DNA of 64,000 nucleotides, from positions 602,001 to 666,000 of the forward strand of contig NZ_CP024200.1 of NCBI RefSeq assembly GCF_002844375.1, written 5' to 3'. The stretch comes from Thalassospira marina (GTDB lineage Bacteria > Pseudomonadota > Alphaproteobacteria > Rhodospirillales > Thalassospiraceae). Positions 1 to 8,051 of the stretch are shown one piece after another; position 1 is the stretch's first letter, and every line of letters begins with the position of its first letter. Made by a program: the position numbers and the translations under genes. Below the pieces are notes generated by a model, which did no database searches, was not told where the DNA came from, and was given only the letters and a program-made list of their open reading frames with translations.

Positions 1-25
1 TAATGGAACCTGTTGTGATTAGGTT

Positions 26-59
26 TTGACAATTTGTCTAAAATTATAAAAATTGTCAA
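26..59. promoter_or_regulatory. Inverted repeat upstream of asparaginase, candidate operator
   Basis: Perfect 10-bp arms TTGACAATTT (26-35) and AAATTGTCAA (50-59) are separated by 14 bp, in an AT-rich stretch about 175 bp upstream of the asparaginase start. The spacing suits a dimeric repressor, or overlap with a promoter whose -35 box is the TTGACA itself. The regulator is unknown. Confidence 0.4.
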
Positions 60-233
60 TACATCAAAACCACAAGAAATCGCAAAAACGCGCAATGATC
101 CGAAAATCGTTTCTATACATCGCCCAAAACAACGCTATATCTGCCGGGCGGAGGATAGCCGTTATAACGGGTGCGACGAACGTTATCGTCTCGATGCGCG
201 GTCGCCAAAATCCCGGTCAATAAGGAATAAACC

Positions 234-1214
234 ATGAATAATCCCATATCTGATCAGTCGCGCCGTATTGTTGTTCTGGGCACCGGGGGGACCATTGCCG
301 GGTCGTCGGCCAAGGCGGGCGCCAATGTTGGTTACACGGCGGGCACCGTGCCGGTAACCGCATTGCTGGATGGTTTTTCTGCCCCGGACGGGTTTGAATT
401 GCATGTCGAGCAGGTCGCCCAGATCGACAGCAAGGATATGGATTTTGCAACCTGGCGCAGCCTGCATGAGCGCTGCCAATACTGGCTGGCACAGGATGAT
501 GTTGCCGCCCTGATCATTACACACGGCACCGACACCATCGAAGAAACATCGTTTTTCCTGCATTCCACACTGAATGCCACCAAACCGGTTGTCATGACCT
601 GCGCCATGCGCCCGGCAACATCAACCAACCCGGACGGCCCCCAAAACCTGCGCGACGCCATCACCGTTGCATCAAGCCCGGATGCAACCGGCGTGATGAT
701 TGTGTGCGCCAGCGAAATACACGGTGCCAAAGAAATCAGCAAAACGCACCCTTATCGCCTTAATGCCTTTAATTCCGGTGATGCCGGGCCGATTGGCTAT
801 GTTGAAGAAGGTCGGGTACGCCTGGTGCGCCAATGGCCACAGGAAGCACACGTCAGCACAGCCATTTCATTGCCGCCAGCGGATAACTGGCCGCGTGTCG
901 ATATCGTGCTAAGCCACGCTGGTACGCGCGGTGAAATCGTCAACGCGCTGATCCGCGAACACCAGGAAAACCACACCGATGCCGCGGCCGGGATTATCCT
1001 GGGCGCAACAGGTAATGGCAGCCTGCATCAAAGCCTGGAACAGGCCGGGCTTGCCGCGCGCGATGCCGGGATTGAAGTGCTGGTCGCAACACGCTGCATC
1101 GCCGGGCATATCATTCCTTCACTCAGCGAAAAGTTGCCAATCAGCATTGATCTGTCGCCGGTAAAGGCACGGATCGCCTTGCTGTTAAAGCTGATATCGA
1201 AAGATCAAAAATAA
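234..1214 (+). CDS. L-asparaginase
   Basis: Hydrolyses L-asparagine to aspartate and ammonia. The protein has 326 residues, normal for bacterial type I/II asparaginases. The N-terminal catalytic motif TGGTIAG is at residues 17-23, with Thr20 the expected nucleophile. The second active-site motif HGTDT starts at about residue 97, and the conserved MTCAMRPA segment follows near residue 121. No signal peptide is visible, so a cytoplasmic enzyme is likely. A TAAGGAA ribosome-binding site lies just upstream of the ATG. The gene stands alone on this strand, facing an amino-acid ABC importer operon across a terminator. An inverted repeat in its upstream region suggests a dedicated regulator. The family call is secure; type I versus II is not settled. 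Confidence 0.93.
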   Translation: MNNPISDQSRRIVVLGTGGTIAGSSAKAGANVGYTAGTVPVTALLDGFSAPDGFELHVEQVAQIDSKDMDFATWRSLHERCQYWLAQDDVAALIITHGTDTIEETSFFLHSTLNATKPVVMTCAMRPATSTNPDGPQNLRDAITVASSPDATGVMIVCASEIHGAKEISKTHPYRLNAFNSGDAGPIGYVEEGRVRLVRQWPQEAHVSTAISLPPADNWPRVDIVLSHAGTRGEIVNALIREHQENHTDAAAGIILGATGNGSLHQSLEQAGLAARDAGIEVLVATRCIAGHIIPSLSEKLPISIDLSPVKARIALLLKLISKDQK

Positions 1215-1269
1215 CATTATTTCAAATGTTTGTTGCAATATATGAATGTATAACATGAAATAATGTTAT
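1211..1269. repeat. Long inverted repeat at the asparaginase stop codon
   Basis: Arms ATAACATTATTTCA (1211-1224) and TGAAATAATGTTAT (1256-1269) are perfectly complementary over 14 bp with a 31-nt loop. The left arm includes the asparaginase stop codon. It has no GC-rich stem or T-run, so it is not a classical terminator. It could be an mRNA 3' stabiliser or a degenerate mobile repeat. Confidence 0.5.
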
Positions 1270-1310
1270 GCCGTTGCAAGGCACATTGAAGGGCAAATAT
1301 CACATACGCG

Positions 1311-1349
1311 AAAAAAGCCAAACGGCACCCGCATCAGGGTGCCGTTTGG
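1311..1349 (-). terminator. Rho-independent terminator of the ABC importer operon
   Basis: A perfect 13-bp stem (CCAAACGGCACCC at 1318-1330 with its complement at 1337-1349) encloses a 6-nt loop. A run of six A lies on its left, which is a U-run when read on the minus strand. It lies about 100 bp past the ATPase gene stop and may also stop transcripts coming from the asparaginase gene. Confidence 0.8.
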
Positions 1350-1449
1350 TCGTATGGATACCGGGTTTGCAGGAACCTGACCGCTTGGCGGGGTGGCAAT
1401 CGGGGCAGGATGGCCGCTTATATCCACACGATAACTGAAACACGGAAGG

Positions 1450-2193
1450 CTAGTGTTTCAGAATCTGGTTTAAAAACTGGCGGGCGCGATCATTTTGCGG
1501 ATTGGTGAAAAATGCGTTCGGTTCGCCTTCTTCAACGATCTGGCCTGCATCCATGAAAATGATGCGGTCAGCCACGGCGCGGGCAAAGGCCATTTCATGG
1601 GTAACGCACACCATCGTCATGCCATCGCTGGCAAGTGACGTCATGGTTTCGAGGACCTCGGACACCATTTCAGGGTCCAGCGCCGACGTAGGTTCATCAA
1701 ACAGCATGACAGCCGGGTTCATACAAAGCGACCGGGCAATGGCAACACGCTGCTGCTGGCCGCCGGAAAGCTGAATGGGGAATTTGTTGGCCTGTTCGGG
1801 GATGCGCACACGCTCAAGATATTGCAGAGCGGTTTTGCGGGCTTCTTCCTTTGATACACCCTTGATCCACATCGGGCCGATCATGCAGTTCATCAGCACC
1901 GTCATATGCGGGAACAGGTTGAAATGCTGAAACACCATGCCGACATTTTTGCGCACATCGCCAACGTCACGCATTTTGTTATGCAAGGTGATGCCATTCA
2001 CCCGGATTTCGCCTTTCTGGTGCGCTTCCAGCCGGTTAAAACAGCGAATAAGCGTTGATTTCCCAGACCCGGACGGGCCGCATACCACAATGCGTTCGCC
2101 TTTGTGGACCTCCAGGTTGATGTCGTTTAACACCTGAAAAGCACCATACCATTTGCAGACATTTTTGGCTTCGATGATGGTTTCCGTGCTCAT
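1450..2193 (-). CDS. Polar amino-acid ABC transporter, ATP-binding protein
   Basis: Nucleotide-binding subunit of a GlnQ/HisP/AapP-type importer, 247 residues as expected. Walker A GPSGSGKS is at residues 39-46, the signature LSGGQQQR starts at 142, and Walker B with its catalytic Glu (VMLFDEPTS) is at 162-170. The H-loop sits in VTHEM. The ATG overlaps the stop of the permease gene by 4 nt, so the two are translationally coupled. The subunit would drive uptake by the permease and binding protein just upstream. Substrate cannot be assigned; a single long permease suggests a homodimeric channel. Confidence 0.93.
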   Translation of the reverse strand: MSTETIIEAKNVCKWYGAFQVLNDINLEVHKGERIVVCGPSGSGKSTLIRCFNRLEAHQKGEIRVNGITLHNKMRDVGDVRKNVGMVFQHFNLFPHMTVLMNCMIGPMWIKGVSKEEARKTALQYLERVRIPEQANKFPIQLSGGQQQRVAIARSLCMNPAVMLFDEPTSALDPEMVSEVLETMTSLASDGMTMVCVTHEMAFARAVADRIIFMDAGQIVEEGEPNAFFTNPQNDRARQFLNQILKH

Positions 2194-3164
2194 CGTACTT
2201 TGCTCCTGGCGAAGTGCTTTTCAATGCGGGACTGAACAAGTTCAAGAACGATCGACATGATCCAGTAAATCACCGCTGCCGAAATCAGCATTTCCATATG
2301 ATTGAAGGTTTTCTGCCCCAGGGTGCGGGCCAGAAACATCAATTCCCAAACCCCGATCACGGAAACCAGCGAACTGTCCTTCAGCATGGAAATAAACTGG
2401 TTGCCGGTGGGCGGAATGATCACGGGCAGGGCCTGGGGCAGGATGATTTTGCGCATGGTAATGCCAAAACCAAAACCGATCGAACGGGCCGCTTCCCATT
2501 GGCCGCGATCAATGCTTTGGATGCCGGAACGGAAAATTTCCGTCATATAGGCACCATAACAAAGCGATAGCGCAATGATGCCAGCAGGCACCGCATCAAT
2601 GATGTAACCAAGTTGCGGCAGACCCAGATAGATCAGGTAAATTTGCATCAAAAGCGGCAGGCCGCGAAAAAAGGATGTGTAAAAACTGGCAATCGCATAG
2701 GCAAAGCCATTGTTTGATAGCTTGGCGACCGCGCCAATAATGGCAATGACCGACGCAATCATGATGGAAATGGCCGACACATAAAGCGTGGTCAGCAAGC
2801 CCTGAGTAAGCATGAAGGGCAGTTTTTGGCCGATAAATTCAAGGCTGAGATCAAAGGTTTCAAAGAAAGCCAGAAACAGCAGCAGCAATTCAAGCCAGAC
2901 AATGCCGATTTGCGCCACCAAGGGAAGGAAGCCAATGATGACAATATTCAGACAGAACAGAACCGAAAGCACAACGGCAATGGCAAAACGCCCGTAAAGC
3001 CCGCTTTGGGCCGGGTCGCCAATAACCGGGCGCATCAATTCGCCCATGGTGGTTCCGGTCAGATTGAACGCCATGAAAAAGGCAATCACCACAACAAACA
3101 TGGTGGCGATAAACCATGGCTTATGCACAAGTATGTCGGATTCAACAGTATCCGGATAAAGCAT
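2190..3164 (-). CDS. Polar amino-acid ABC transporter, permease
   Basis: Inner-membrane channel subunit of the HisM/GlnP family. At 324 residues it is about 100 longer than the usual member. The extra N-terminal part holds two or three additional hydrophobic segments (about residues 17-110) before the standard five-TM core. The cytoplasmic EAA coupling loop is readable as WEAARSIGFGFGITMRKI. The gene lies between its binding protein (60-bp gap with a hairpin) and its ATPase (4-nt overlap). Long permeases of this kind occur in this family, and the substrate is unknown. Confidence 0.9.
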   Translation of the reverse strand: MLYPDTVESDILVHKPWFIATMFVVVIAFFMAFNLTGTTMGELMRPVIGDPAQSGLYGRFAIAVVLSVLFCLNIVIIGFLPLVAQIGIVWLELLLLFLAFFETFDLSLEFIGQKLPFMLTQGLLTTLYVSAISIMIASVIAIIGAVAKLSNNGFAYAIASFYTSFFRGLPLLMQIYLIYLGLPQLGYIIDAVPAGIIALSLCYGAYMTEIFRSGIQSIDRGQWEAARSIGFGFGITMRKIILPQALPVIIPPTGNQFISMLKDSSLVSVIGVWELMFLARTLGQKTFNHMEMLISAAVIYWIMSIVLELVQSRIEKHFARSKVR

Positions 3165-3187
3165 CAGGAAGCCCCCTGTGGCAAAAT

Positions 3188-3212
3188 GGCGGCCTTCGGG
3201 CCGAAAGCCGCC
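3188..3212 (-). terminator. Hairpin between binding-protein and permease genes
   Basis: A near-perfect GC-rich hairpin (GGCGGC and GCCGCC arms plus inner TTC/GAA pairs) lies in the 60-bp gap after the substrate-binding protein gene. It has only a weak U-run. Such intra-operon hairpins usually lower expression of the permease relative to the binding protein. Confidence 0.5.
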
Positions 3213-3224
3213 AACTGTTTTGAT

Positions 3225-4058
3225 TTATTTTGTTGTTGTGTAATCGACGCCGTACCATTTGACGGAAATTTTACCGAGCGTTCCGTCGGCCTTCATATCG
3301 GCAATGGCCGCGGCGATTTTTTCTTTCAGTTCGGGGTCGCCATGTTCGATGGCAACGGCAAGCGGTTCGTAAAATACCGGATCGCCAAGCTGGCGGATCG
3401 GATAACCGGCCTTTTGCGCATCAAGAATACTGGGAAGGGAGGATAAAACCGCATCAAGGCGCGTGCCATCGCCCAGGCGCAAATCATCAAAGGCGGTTGA
3501 CGAATTGGCATAGGATTTTACCTGGCCCGGCGTGAACTGATAGGTGAAGGCAGGCGCACCTGCTGCATCGAGAACCAGATCATGGTTGGCATAGGCTTCA
3601 AAGGTGGATGTGGTCGTTGCGCCAACAACCTTGCCATCAAGATCGGAAAGTTTGGTTGCCTTGCTGTCCTTGTGCACGGCAACGGCAGCGGGCGTGTAGT
3701 AATAGACAGCGGGGAAATCGAAAACCTTTTCGCGTTCCTTGGTCGGCGTCATAGAACCAACATGCATATCCCAGCGGCCCTGCCAGTGACCCGCAGTGAT
3801 AATATCCCAGCCCGGCGTTACAAATTTAACGTCAACACCCAGATATTTGCCAATGCCCTTGGCAACATCAACGTCAAAACCATCCAGTTCGTTCTGGTCA
3901 TTGACAAATGACTGGGGTGCCCAGTTGGCATCGGTTGCAACGGTAAGCGTTTTGTTGGCCATGATCCGGTCCAGGACAGCCCCTGCCTGCGCGGAACCCG
4001 CCATGAAAGACATGGCAAGCACCAGTGCAGATGCAGTCATTCCAATTACTTTCTTCAT
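3225..4058 (-). CDS. Polar amino-acid ABC transporter, periplasmic binding protein
   Basis: Family 3 solute-binding protein (SBP_bac_3), 277 residues. A clear Sec signal peptide covers residues 1 to about 25 and ends in the cleavage site AQA-GAV. The mature N-terminus (LTVATDANWAPQSFV, then LDGFDVDVAKGIGKYLG) is typical of the amino-acid-binding clade. A GAGGGAA ribosome-binding site precedes the ATG. It is the first transporter gene, 141 bp after the CMD gene, with a 17-bp palindrome in between. The ligand is unknown, but linkage to the downstream-oriented catabolic genes suggests that it imports their substrate. Confidence 0.92.
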   Translation of the reverse strand: MKKVIGMTASALVLAMSFMAGSAQAGAVLDRIMANKTLTVATDANWAPQSFVNDQNELDGFDVDVAKGIGKYLGVDVKFVTPGWDIITAGHWQGRWDMHVGSMTPTKEREKVFDFPAVYYYTPAAVAVHKDSKATKLSDLDGKVVGATTTSTFEAYANHDLVLDAAGAPAFTYQFTPGQVKSYANSSTAFDDLRLGDGTRLDAVLSSLPSILDAQKAGYPIRQLGDPVFYEPLAVAIEHGDPELKEKIAAAIADMKADGTLGKISVKWYGVDYTTTK

Positions 4059-4094
4059 AGGTTCAATTCCCTCTGTTTGATCCTACCTGATTGA

Positions 4095-4111
4095 CCGAAA
4101 CGGCGTTTCGG
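4095..4111. promoter_or_regulatory. Palindrome upstream of the ABC importer genes
   Basis: Seven-bp arms CCGAAAC (4095-4101) and GTTTCGG (4105-4111) flank a 3-bp centre, about 37 bp upstream of the binding-protein start. It may be an operator for an internal promoter or a hairpin ending the CMD transcript. No U-run follows it. Confidence 0.35.
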
Positions 4112-4199
4112 CCTGTTATTTAGCGAAACTTATTGGTGGCAGATTTTGCGTCTTGTCCCGTGGGGCAGGGCGGATGACGCGGCCGTTCCTCCGTCGGGG

Positions 4200-4592
4200 T
4201 TATTGTTCCCCGTTTTCTTTCATTTCCCGGCGTACCGATTTCGCCACGCGAAATGCCTCGACACCTGCGGGAATACCGCAATAAACAGCAATCTGAATAA
4301 GGGCTGCCTGCAGTTCCTTCTCACTCAGCCCATTGCGAATGGCACCGCGAAAATGAATGCCAAATTCATGCATCCGGTTGCTCGCAGCGAGCATGCCCAA
4401 ATTCAAAAGGCTGCGCTGTTTCAAATCCAGGCCATCATTTGTCCAGGCCATGCCCCAGCAATATTCGTTCAATACGTCCTGCAAAGGCTGGCCGAACGGG
4501 TCTTGATCCTTCATTGCCCGGTCAACATAGGTATCGCCCAGCACCTTGCGGCGAACCTGTTCGCCACTGGTTTTAAGTTTTGAATCAGTCAT
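4200..4592 (-). CDS. Carboxymuconolactone decarboxylase family protein
   Basis: An all-helical CMD/AhpD-family protein of 130 residues, the length of 4-carboxymuconolactone decarboxylase (PcaC). The core around LDLKQRSLLNLGMLAASNRMHEFGIHFRGA and the following GLSEKELQAALIQIAVYCGIPAG matches the PcaC-type consensus. It lacks the CxxC pair of AhpD, so a peroxidase role is unlikely. Its start overlaps the upstream hydrolase stop by 8 nt. Together with that hydrolase it resembles the pcaD/pcaC pair, but no other beta-ketoadipate genes are present, so the true substrate is probably a different lactone or keto-acid. Confidence 0.85.
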   Translation of the reverse strand: MTDSKLKTSGEQVRRKVLGDTYVDRAMKDQDPFGQPLQDVLNEYCWGMAWTNDGLDLKQRSLLNLGMLAASNRMHEFGIHFRGAIRNGLSEKELQAALIQIAVYCGIPAGVEAFRVAKSVRREMKENGEQ

Positions 4593-5400
4593 GGCTGTTT
4601 GCTTCCTTTGTTTGCAGGAAATCGCGCATCAGACTGGCGACCAGGGCCGGCGCCTCGATCAATATGGAATGGCGAAGACCCGGCAAAATTTCGAGGCGCG
4701 AACCGGGGATGCGGGCATGCATATATTCGGCCATGCGCGGGTTTGACCCCTGGTCATCCTGCCCGGTTACAATCAGGGTTGGTTTACGGATTTGATCAAG
4801 AAAACCGCCAAAATCGGTTTCAGCCAGCACGCGGTAAGCCGCGGCATAACAGTCCTGGTCGTTTTCACTGTCAAATTTGCGCAACCGTTCAATCAGTTCC
4901 GGGTTAGCCTGCTGGAAAGCTTCGGTCAGCCAGCGCGACAATGATGCATCATGGTGTTGGGCCGGTTTACCATTGCGCAGGGCATCAAGACGTTCCAGCA
5001 CGCGTTCGCGTTCTTCGGGGGTGCGCCCGGCAACGGTTGAAAGCAATATCAGTTTGCGCAGCCTGTCCTGATGGGTCAGGGCCAGGCGCTGGGCGATCAT
5101 GCCGCCCAGCGAAAACCCGGCAAGGTGAAACTGTGCAAATCCGGCCTTATCGGCCAGTGCCAGCGTTTCATTGACGAAATCATCAATTTCATAACGCCCG
5201 CGCACCCTGCTGGAACGACCATGCCCGCGCAGATCAAAGGTCAGGATAACGAAATCATCCTTTAGCTGGCTGACAACATTTTCCCATGCCTCCAGCCGTG
5301 ATCCGACGCCGTGAATGCAAACCAGCGGGATGCTACCGGACCCTTCGATCCGGTAGTTCAGGGTGACATCCCCCACGGTATGTTGTGCGCTCTGCGCCAT
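4585..5400 (-). CDS. Alpha/beta hydrolase (enol-lactonase-like)
   Basis: Alpha/beta-fold hydrolase of 271 residues resembling 3-oxoadipate enol-lactonase. The oxyanion segment VCIHGVGSRLEAW follows the first strands. The nucleophile elbow is GFSLGG (about residues 95-100), the acid lies in the GQDDQGSNP loop, and the catalytic His is in GLRHSILIEAP near residue 245. It lies 2 bp after the monooxygenase gene and overlaps the CMD gene, so all three are co-translated. It probably hydrolyses a lactone, ester or amide product of the monooxygenase. Confidence 0.88.
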   Translation of the reverse strand: MAQSAQHTVGDVTLNYRIEGSGSIPLVCIHGVGSRLEAWENVVSQLKDDFVILTFDLRGHGRSSRVRGRYEIDDFVNETLALADKAGFAQFHLAGFSLGGMIAQRLALTHQDRLRKLILLSTVAGRTPEERERVLERLDALRNGKPAQHHDASLSRWLTEAFQQANPELIERLRKFDSENDQDCYAAAYRVLAETDFGGFLDQIRKPTLIVTGQDDQGSNPRMAEYMHARIPGSRLEILPGLRHSILIEAPALVASLMRDFLQTKEANSHD

Positions 5401-5402
5401 GC

Positions 5403-6479
5403 TTATGCGCCTGCCATCGCGCGGTCGCGTTCTTTTTCGCGCGCGGCAAAGAACGGAATAATATCGCGAATAAACAGTTCCAGCGTGCGTTTGCGCAATT
5501 CAAACGGCAGGTTAAAGGTCAGGCCCAGGCAATATTGGTCAACCCCGGCGGCTTCGTAATCAAGCAGCTTTTCAATCACCTCGTCAGGGGTGCCGAACAA
5601 AAGGTTCTTGCGGATATTTTCCGGATTGTAGTTTTCCTTGCCCTTTACGGCCTCGAACGGCACGGCTTCGGGGAAACCGTCTTTGACTCCGCCCAGATTT
5701 TGCATCAGGTTTTCAAAGGCACGGCCATAATCAATGCTGTGCTGAACGGCAATCTTCCAGTCCTCGGGATTGTCATAAACACAGGTGCGGCGCTGCATCA
5801 TGAAACGCGGGCGTGGTACTTCGGGGTGATCGGAAACGGCCTTGGCAAATTTTTCGCCCAGCACCGCAATTTCCGCAGCCGGCATGGATAGCGGCGTTGA
5901 CATGATGTTGGCACCATTGGCAATGGCCCAGTCAAACGTGCCGGGGTCACGCGCGGCCACCCAAATGGGCGGGTGCGGGTTTTGCACCGGTTTGGGCACA
6001 GCAGCGGTAATCGGGAATTTCCAGTAATGCCCGTCATGGGCGTAATCACCGGTCCACAGTTTTTTTACTGCCGGGACAATTTCCTTCAGATAGGCAACAC
6101 CTTCCTGCTGGGGCATGCCGCCTGCCATACGGTCAAATTCATATTGATAGGACCCGCGCGCAATGCCAAATTCCAGGCGGCCATCGGTTAAATGGTCACA
6201 AAGGGCGGCTTCCCCGGCCAGGCGGATCGGTGACCAGTAAGGTGCCACCAGTGTTGATGTGCCAAGGCGGATGTTTTTGGTATGCTGCGCCAGCCAGACC
6301 AGCGTTTGAAACGGGTTGGGCGAAATGGTGCATTCCAGCGTGTGATGTTCAGCCGTCCAGATGGTTTCAAATCCACCCTCATCGGCAATCTGTGCCAGTT
6401 CCAGCAGGTCGTTTTTGACTTTGGTCATGGGAACGTCGGGTGAAAAACGTTCCATCGTCAAGGATACGGAAAACTTCAT
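5403..6479 (-). CDS. Luciferase-like flavin-dependent monooxygenase (LLM class)
   Basis: Bacterial luciferase-like TIM-barrel oxidoreductase, 358 residues, using FMNH2 and O2. Recognisable are the N-terminal strand region FSVSLTMERF, the conserved EHH (TIWTAEHHTL, about residues 40-49), the LGTSTLVAPYWSPIRLAGEAALCDHLTDGRLEFGIARG block and the C-terminal FGTPDEVIEKL. Reduced flavin is plausibly supplied by the flavin reductase at the head of the same operon. Substrate unknown: family members oxidise aldehydes, alkanesulfonates, N-heterocycles and other small molecules. Confidence 0.9.
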   Translation of the reverse strand: MKFSVSLTMERFSPDVPMTKVKNDLLELAQIADEGGFETIWTAEHHTLECTISPNPFQTLVWLAQHTKNIRLGTSTLVAPYWSPIRLAGEAALCDHLTDGRLEFGIARGSYQYEFDRMAGGMPQQEGVAYLKEIVPAVKKLWTGDYAHDGHYWKFPITAAVPKPVQNPHPPIWVAARDPGTFDWAIANGANIMSTPLSMPAAEIAVLGEKFAKAVSDHPEVPRPRFMMQRRTCVYDNPEDWKIAVQHSIDYGRAFENLMQNLGGVKDGFPEAVPFEAVKGKENYNPENIRKNLLFGTPDEVIEKLLDYEAAGVDQYCLGLTFNLPFELRKRTLELFIRDIIPFFAAREKERDRAMAGA

Positions 6480-6508
6480 GATAATCAGCCTTTCCCCAAG
6501 GGTACGGA

Positions 6509-8020
6509 TTATTTGAGACGCATGACAAACGGGTCCTGCATGACGCCGGAATAGTCGATGATGATGTTTTTCAGACGGGAGAATTCGCGCATGACTTCAA
6601 AGCCACCCCGGCGACCATAACCGCTCTGCTTGAAGCCGCCATTCGCCGACATAAATGACGAACTGCGATAGGTATTGATCCAAACCGTGCCAGCATCGAC
6701 CTGATTGGCGAACCGAAGGGCGCGGTCGATATTTTGCGTCCAGATGCCCGATGCCAGACCGTAACGGGTGTCATTTGCCAGCGTGATCATTTCTTCTTCG
6801 GACCGGAACGGCATAACGCCAACGACCGGCCCAAAGATTTCATCACGCATGAAGGCCATATTGTTGCTGGCATCGGTCATGACGGTGGGTTCAAAATACC
6901 AGCCACCGGACTGTTCATGTGCCCACGGGCGTTTGCCGCCAACGGCCACTGTTGCCCCTTCGCTAACACCTGATGATACGTAATGTTCAACCTTTGAAAG
7001 CTGATCGGCCAGGGCCAGCGGGCCAATATCGGTTTCGGCATTCATGGGATGGCCGATCTGAATATGGCGGGTGCGTTCAACCAGGGCTTCGACAAAGCGA
7101 TCATAAACCGATGCCTCGACAAAGCAGCGCGAACCGGCAACGCAGGTTTGCCCGGCAGCGGCAAAAACGCCCGACACAATGCCATTGACCGCATTTTCAA
7201 TTTCAACATCGGCAAACACAACATGCGGGGATTTGCCGCCCAGCTCCATGGAACAGGGTACAAGGTTCTGGGCGGCATTACCGGCAATGCGGCGACCGGT
7301 GTCGGTACTGCCGGTAAAGACATATTTGGCAATGTCAGAATGGCGGGTCAGGGCTTCGCCCGCACTCGCACCAGTACCTGTCACAACGTTAACCACACCG
7401 GCGGGGAAGCCCGCCTCAACAATCAGTTCGGCCAGGGCAAGGGTAGATGCCGTTGCGTGTTCGGATGGTTTGATCACCACGGTATTGCCAATGGCAAGGC
7501 AGGGTGCCAGCGTGCCGGTTAACAGCATCAACGGCGAATTCCACGGCGTGATCATGCCCACAACACCCAGCGGTTCACGCGTGTTGTAATTCAGCATATC
7601 CAGCTTGTTGACCGGGATGGTTTCCCCCTGCAGCTTGTCAGCCATGCCGGCAAAATAATCATAGGTATCGGGCAGGGCGGCCATCTGGGCGCGCATTTCC
7701 TTGATCAGCTTGCCGTTATCGCGGGTTTCAATTTCCGCCAGGCTATCGGCATGATCGGCAATCAGTTGCGACAATCGACGCAGCAGGCGGCCACGGTCCG
7801 TCTGGGTCATACGGCGCCAGGCCGGGTTGCGGAATGCCTGGTTGGCGGCCTTAACCGCGGCTTCAACATCATCCTGGTCGCCCTGGGCAAATTCGTACCA
7901 GGGTTTACCCGTGGTCGGGTCGTAACTGGGAATATATTTGCCGTTTTTCGGGGCGACGAACTGGCCATCGATGAAAAGGTTCTGGCGTGAACCTTCCAGG
8001 GACTGAAGGGTGGTTTTCAT
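6509..8020 (-). CDS. Aldehyde dehydrogenase (NAD(P)-dependent)
   Basis: ALDH superfamily enzyme, 503 residues. The general base Glu259 is in MELGGKSPH and the catalytic Cys293 is in AAGQTCVAGSR. The NAD-binding TPWNSP segment starts at about 159, followed by IKPSEHA. The gene lies between the flavin reductase (31 bp upstream) and the LLM oxygenase (29 bp downstream). It probably oxidises an aldehyde intermediate or product of the oxygenase to the acid. Specificity cannot be read from the sequence. Confidence 0.93.
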   Translation of the reverse strand: MKTTLQSLEGSRQNLFIDGQFVAPKNGKYIPSYDPTTGKPWYEFAQGDQDDVEAAVKAANQAFRNPAWRRMTQTDRGRLLRRLSQLIADHADSLAEIETRDNGKLIKEMRAQMAALPDTYDYFAGMADKLQGETIPVNKLDMLNYNTREPLGVVGMITPWNSPLMLLTGTLAPCLAIGNTVVIKPSEHATASTLALAELIVEAGFPAGVVNVVTGTGASAGEALTRHSDIAKYVFTGSTDTGRRIAGNAAQNLVPCSMELGGKSPHVVFADVEIENAVNGIVSGVFAAAGQTCVAGSRCFVEASVYDRFVEALVERTRHIQIGHPMNAETDIGPLALADQLSKVEHYVSSGVSEGATVAVGGKRPWAHEQSGGWYFEPTVMTDASNNMAFMRDEIFGPVVGVMPFRSEEEMITLANDTRYGLASGIWTQNIDRALRFANQVDAGTVWINTYRSSSFMSANGGFKQSGYGRRGGFEVMREFSRLKNIIIDYSGVMQDPFVMRLK

Positions 8021-8051
8021 GGGCTTGCTCTTGTCTGTCAGGGTGGAATGT

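Noticed and set aside
34..237. Short open frame upstream of asparaginase
   Set aside because: No ribosome-binding site, no family pattern, and it overlaps the regulatory inverted repeat.
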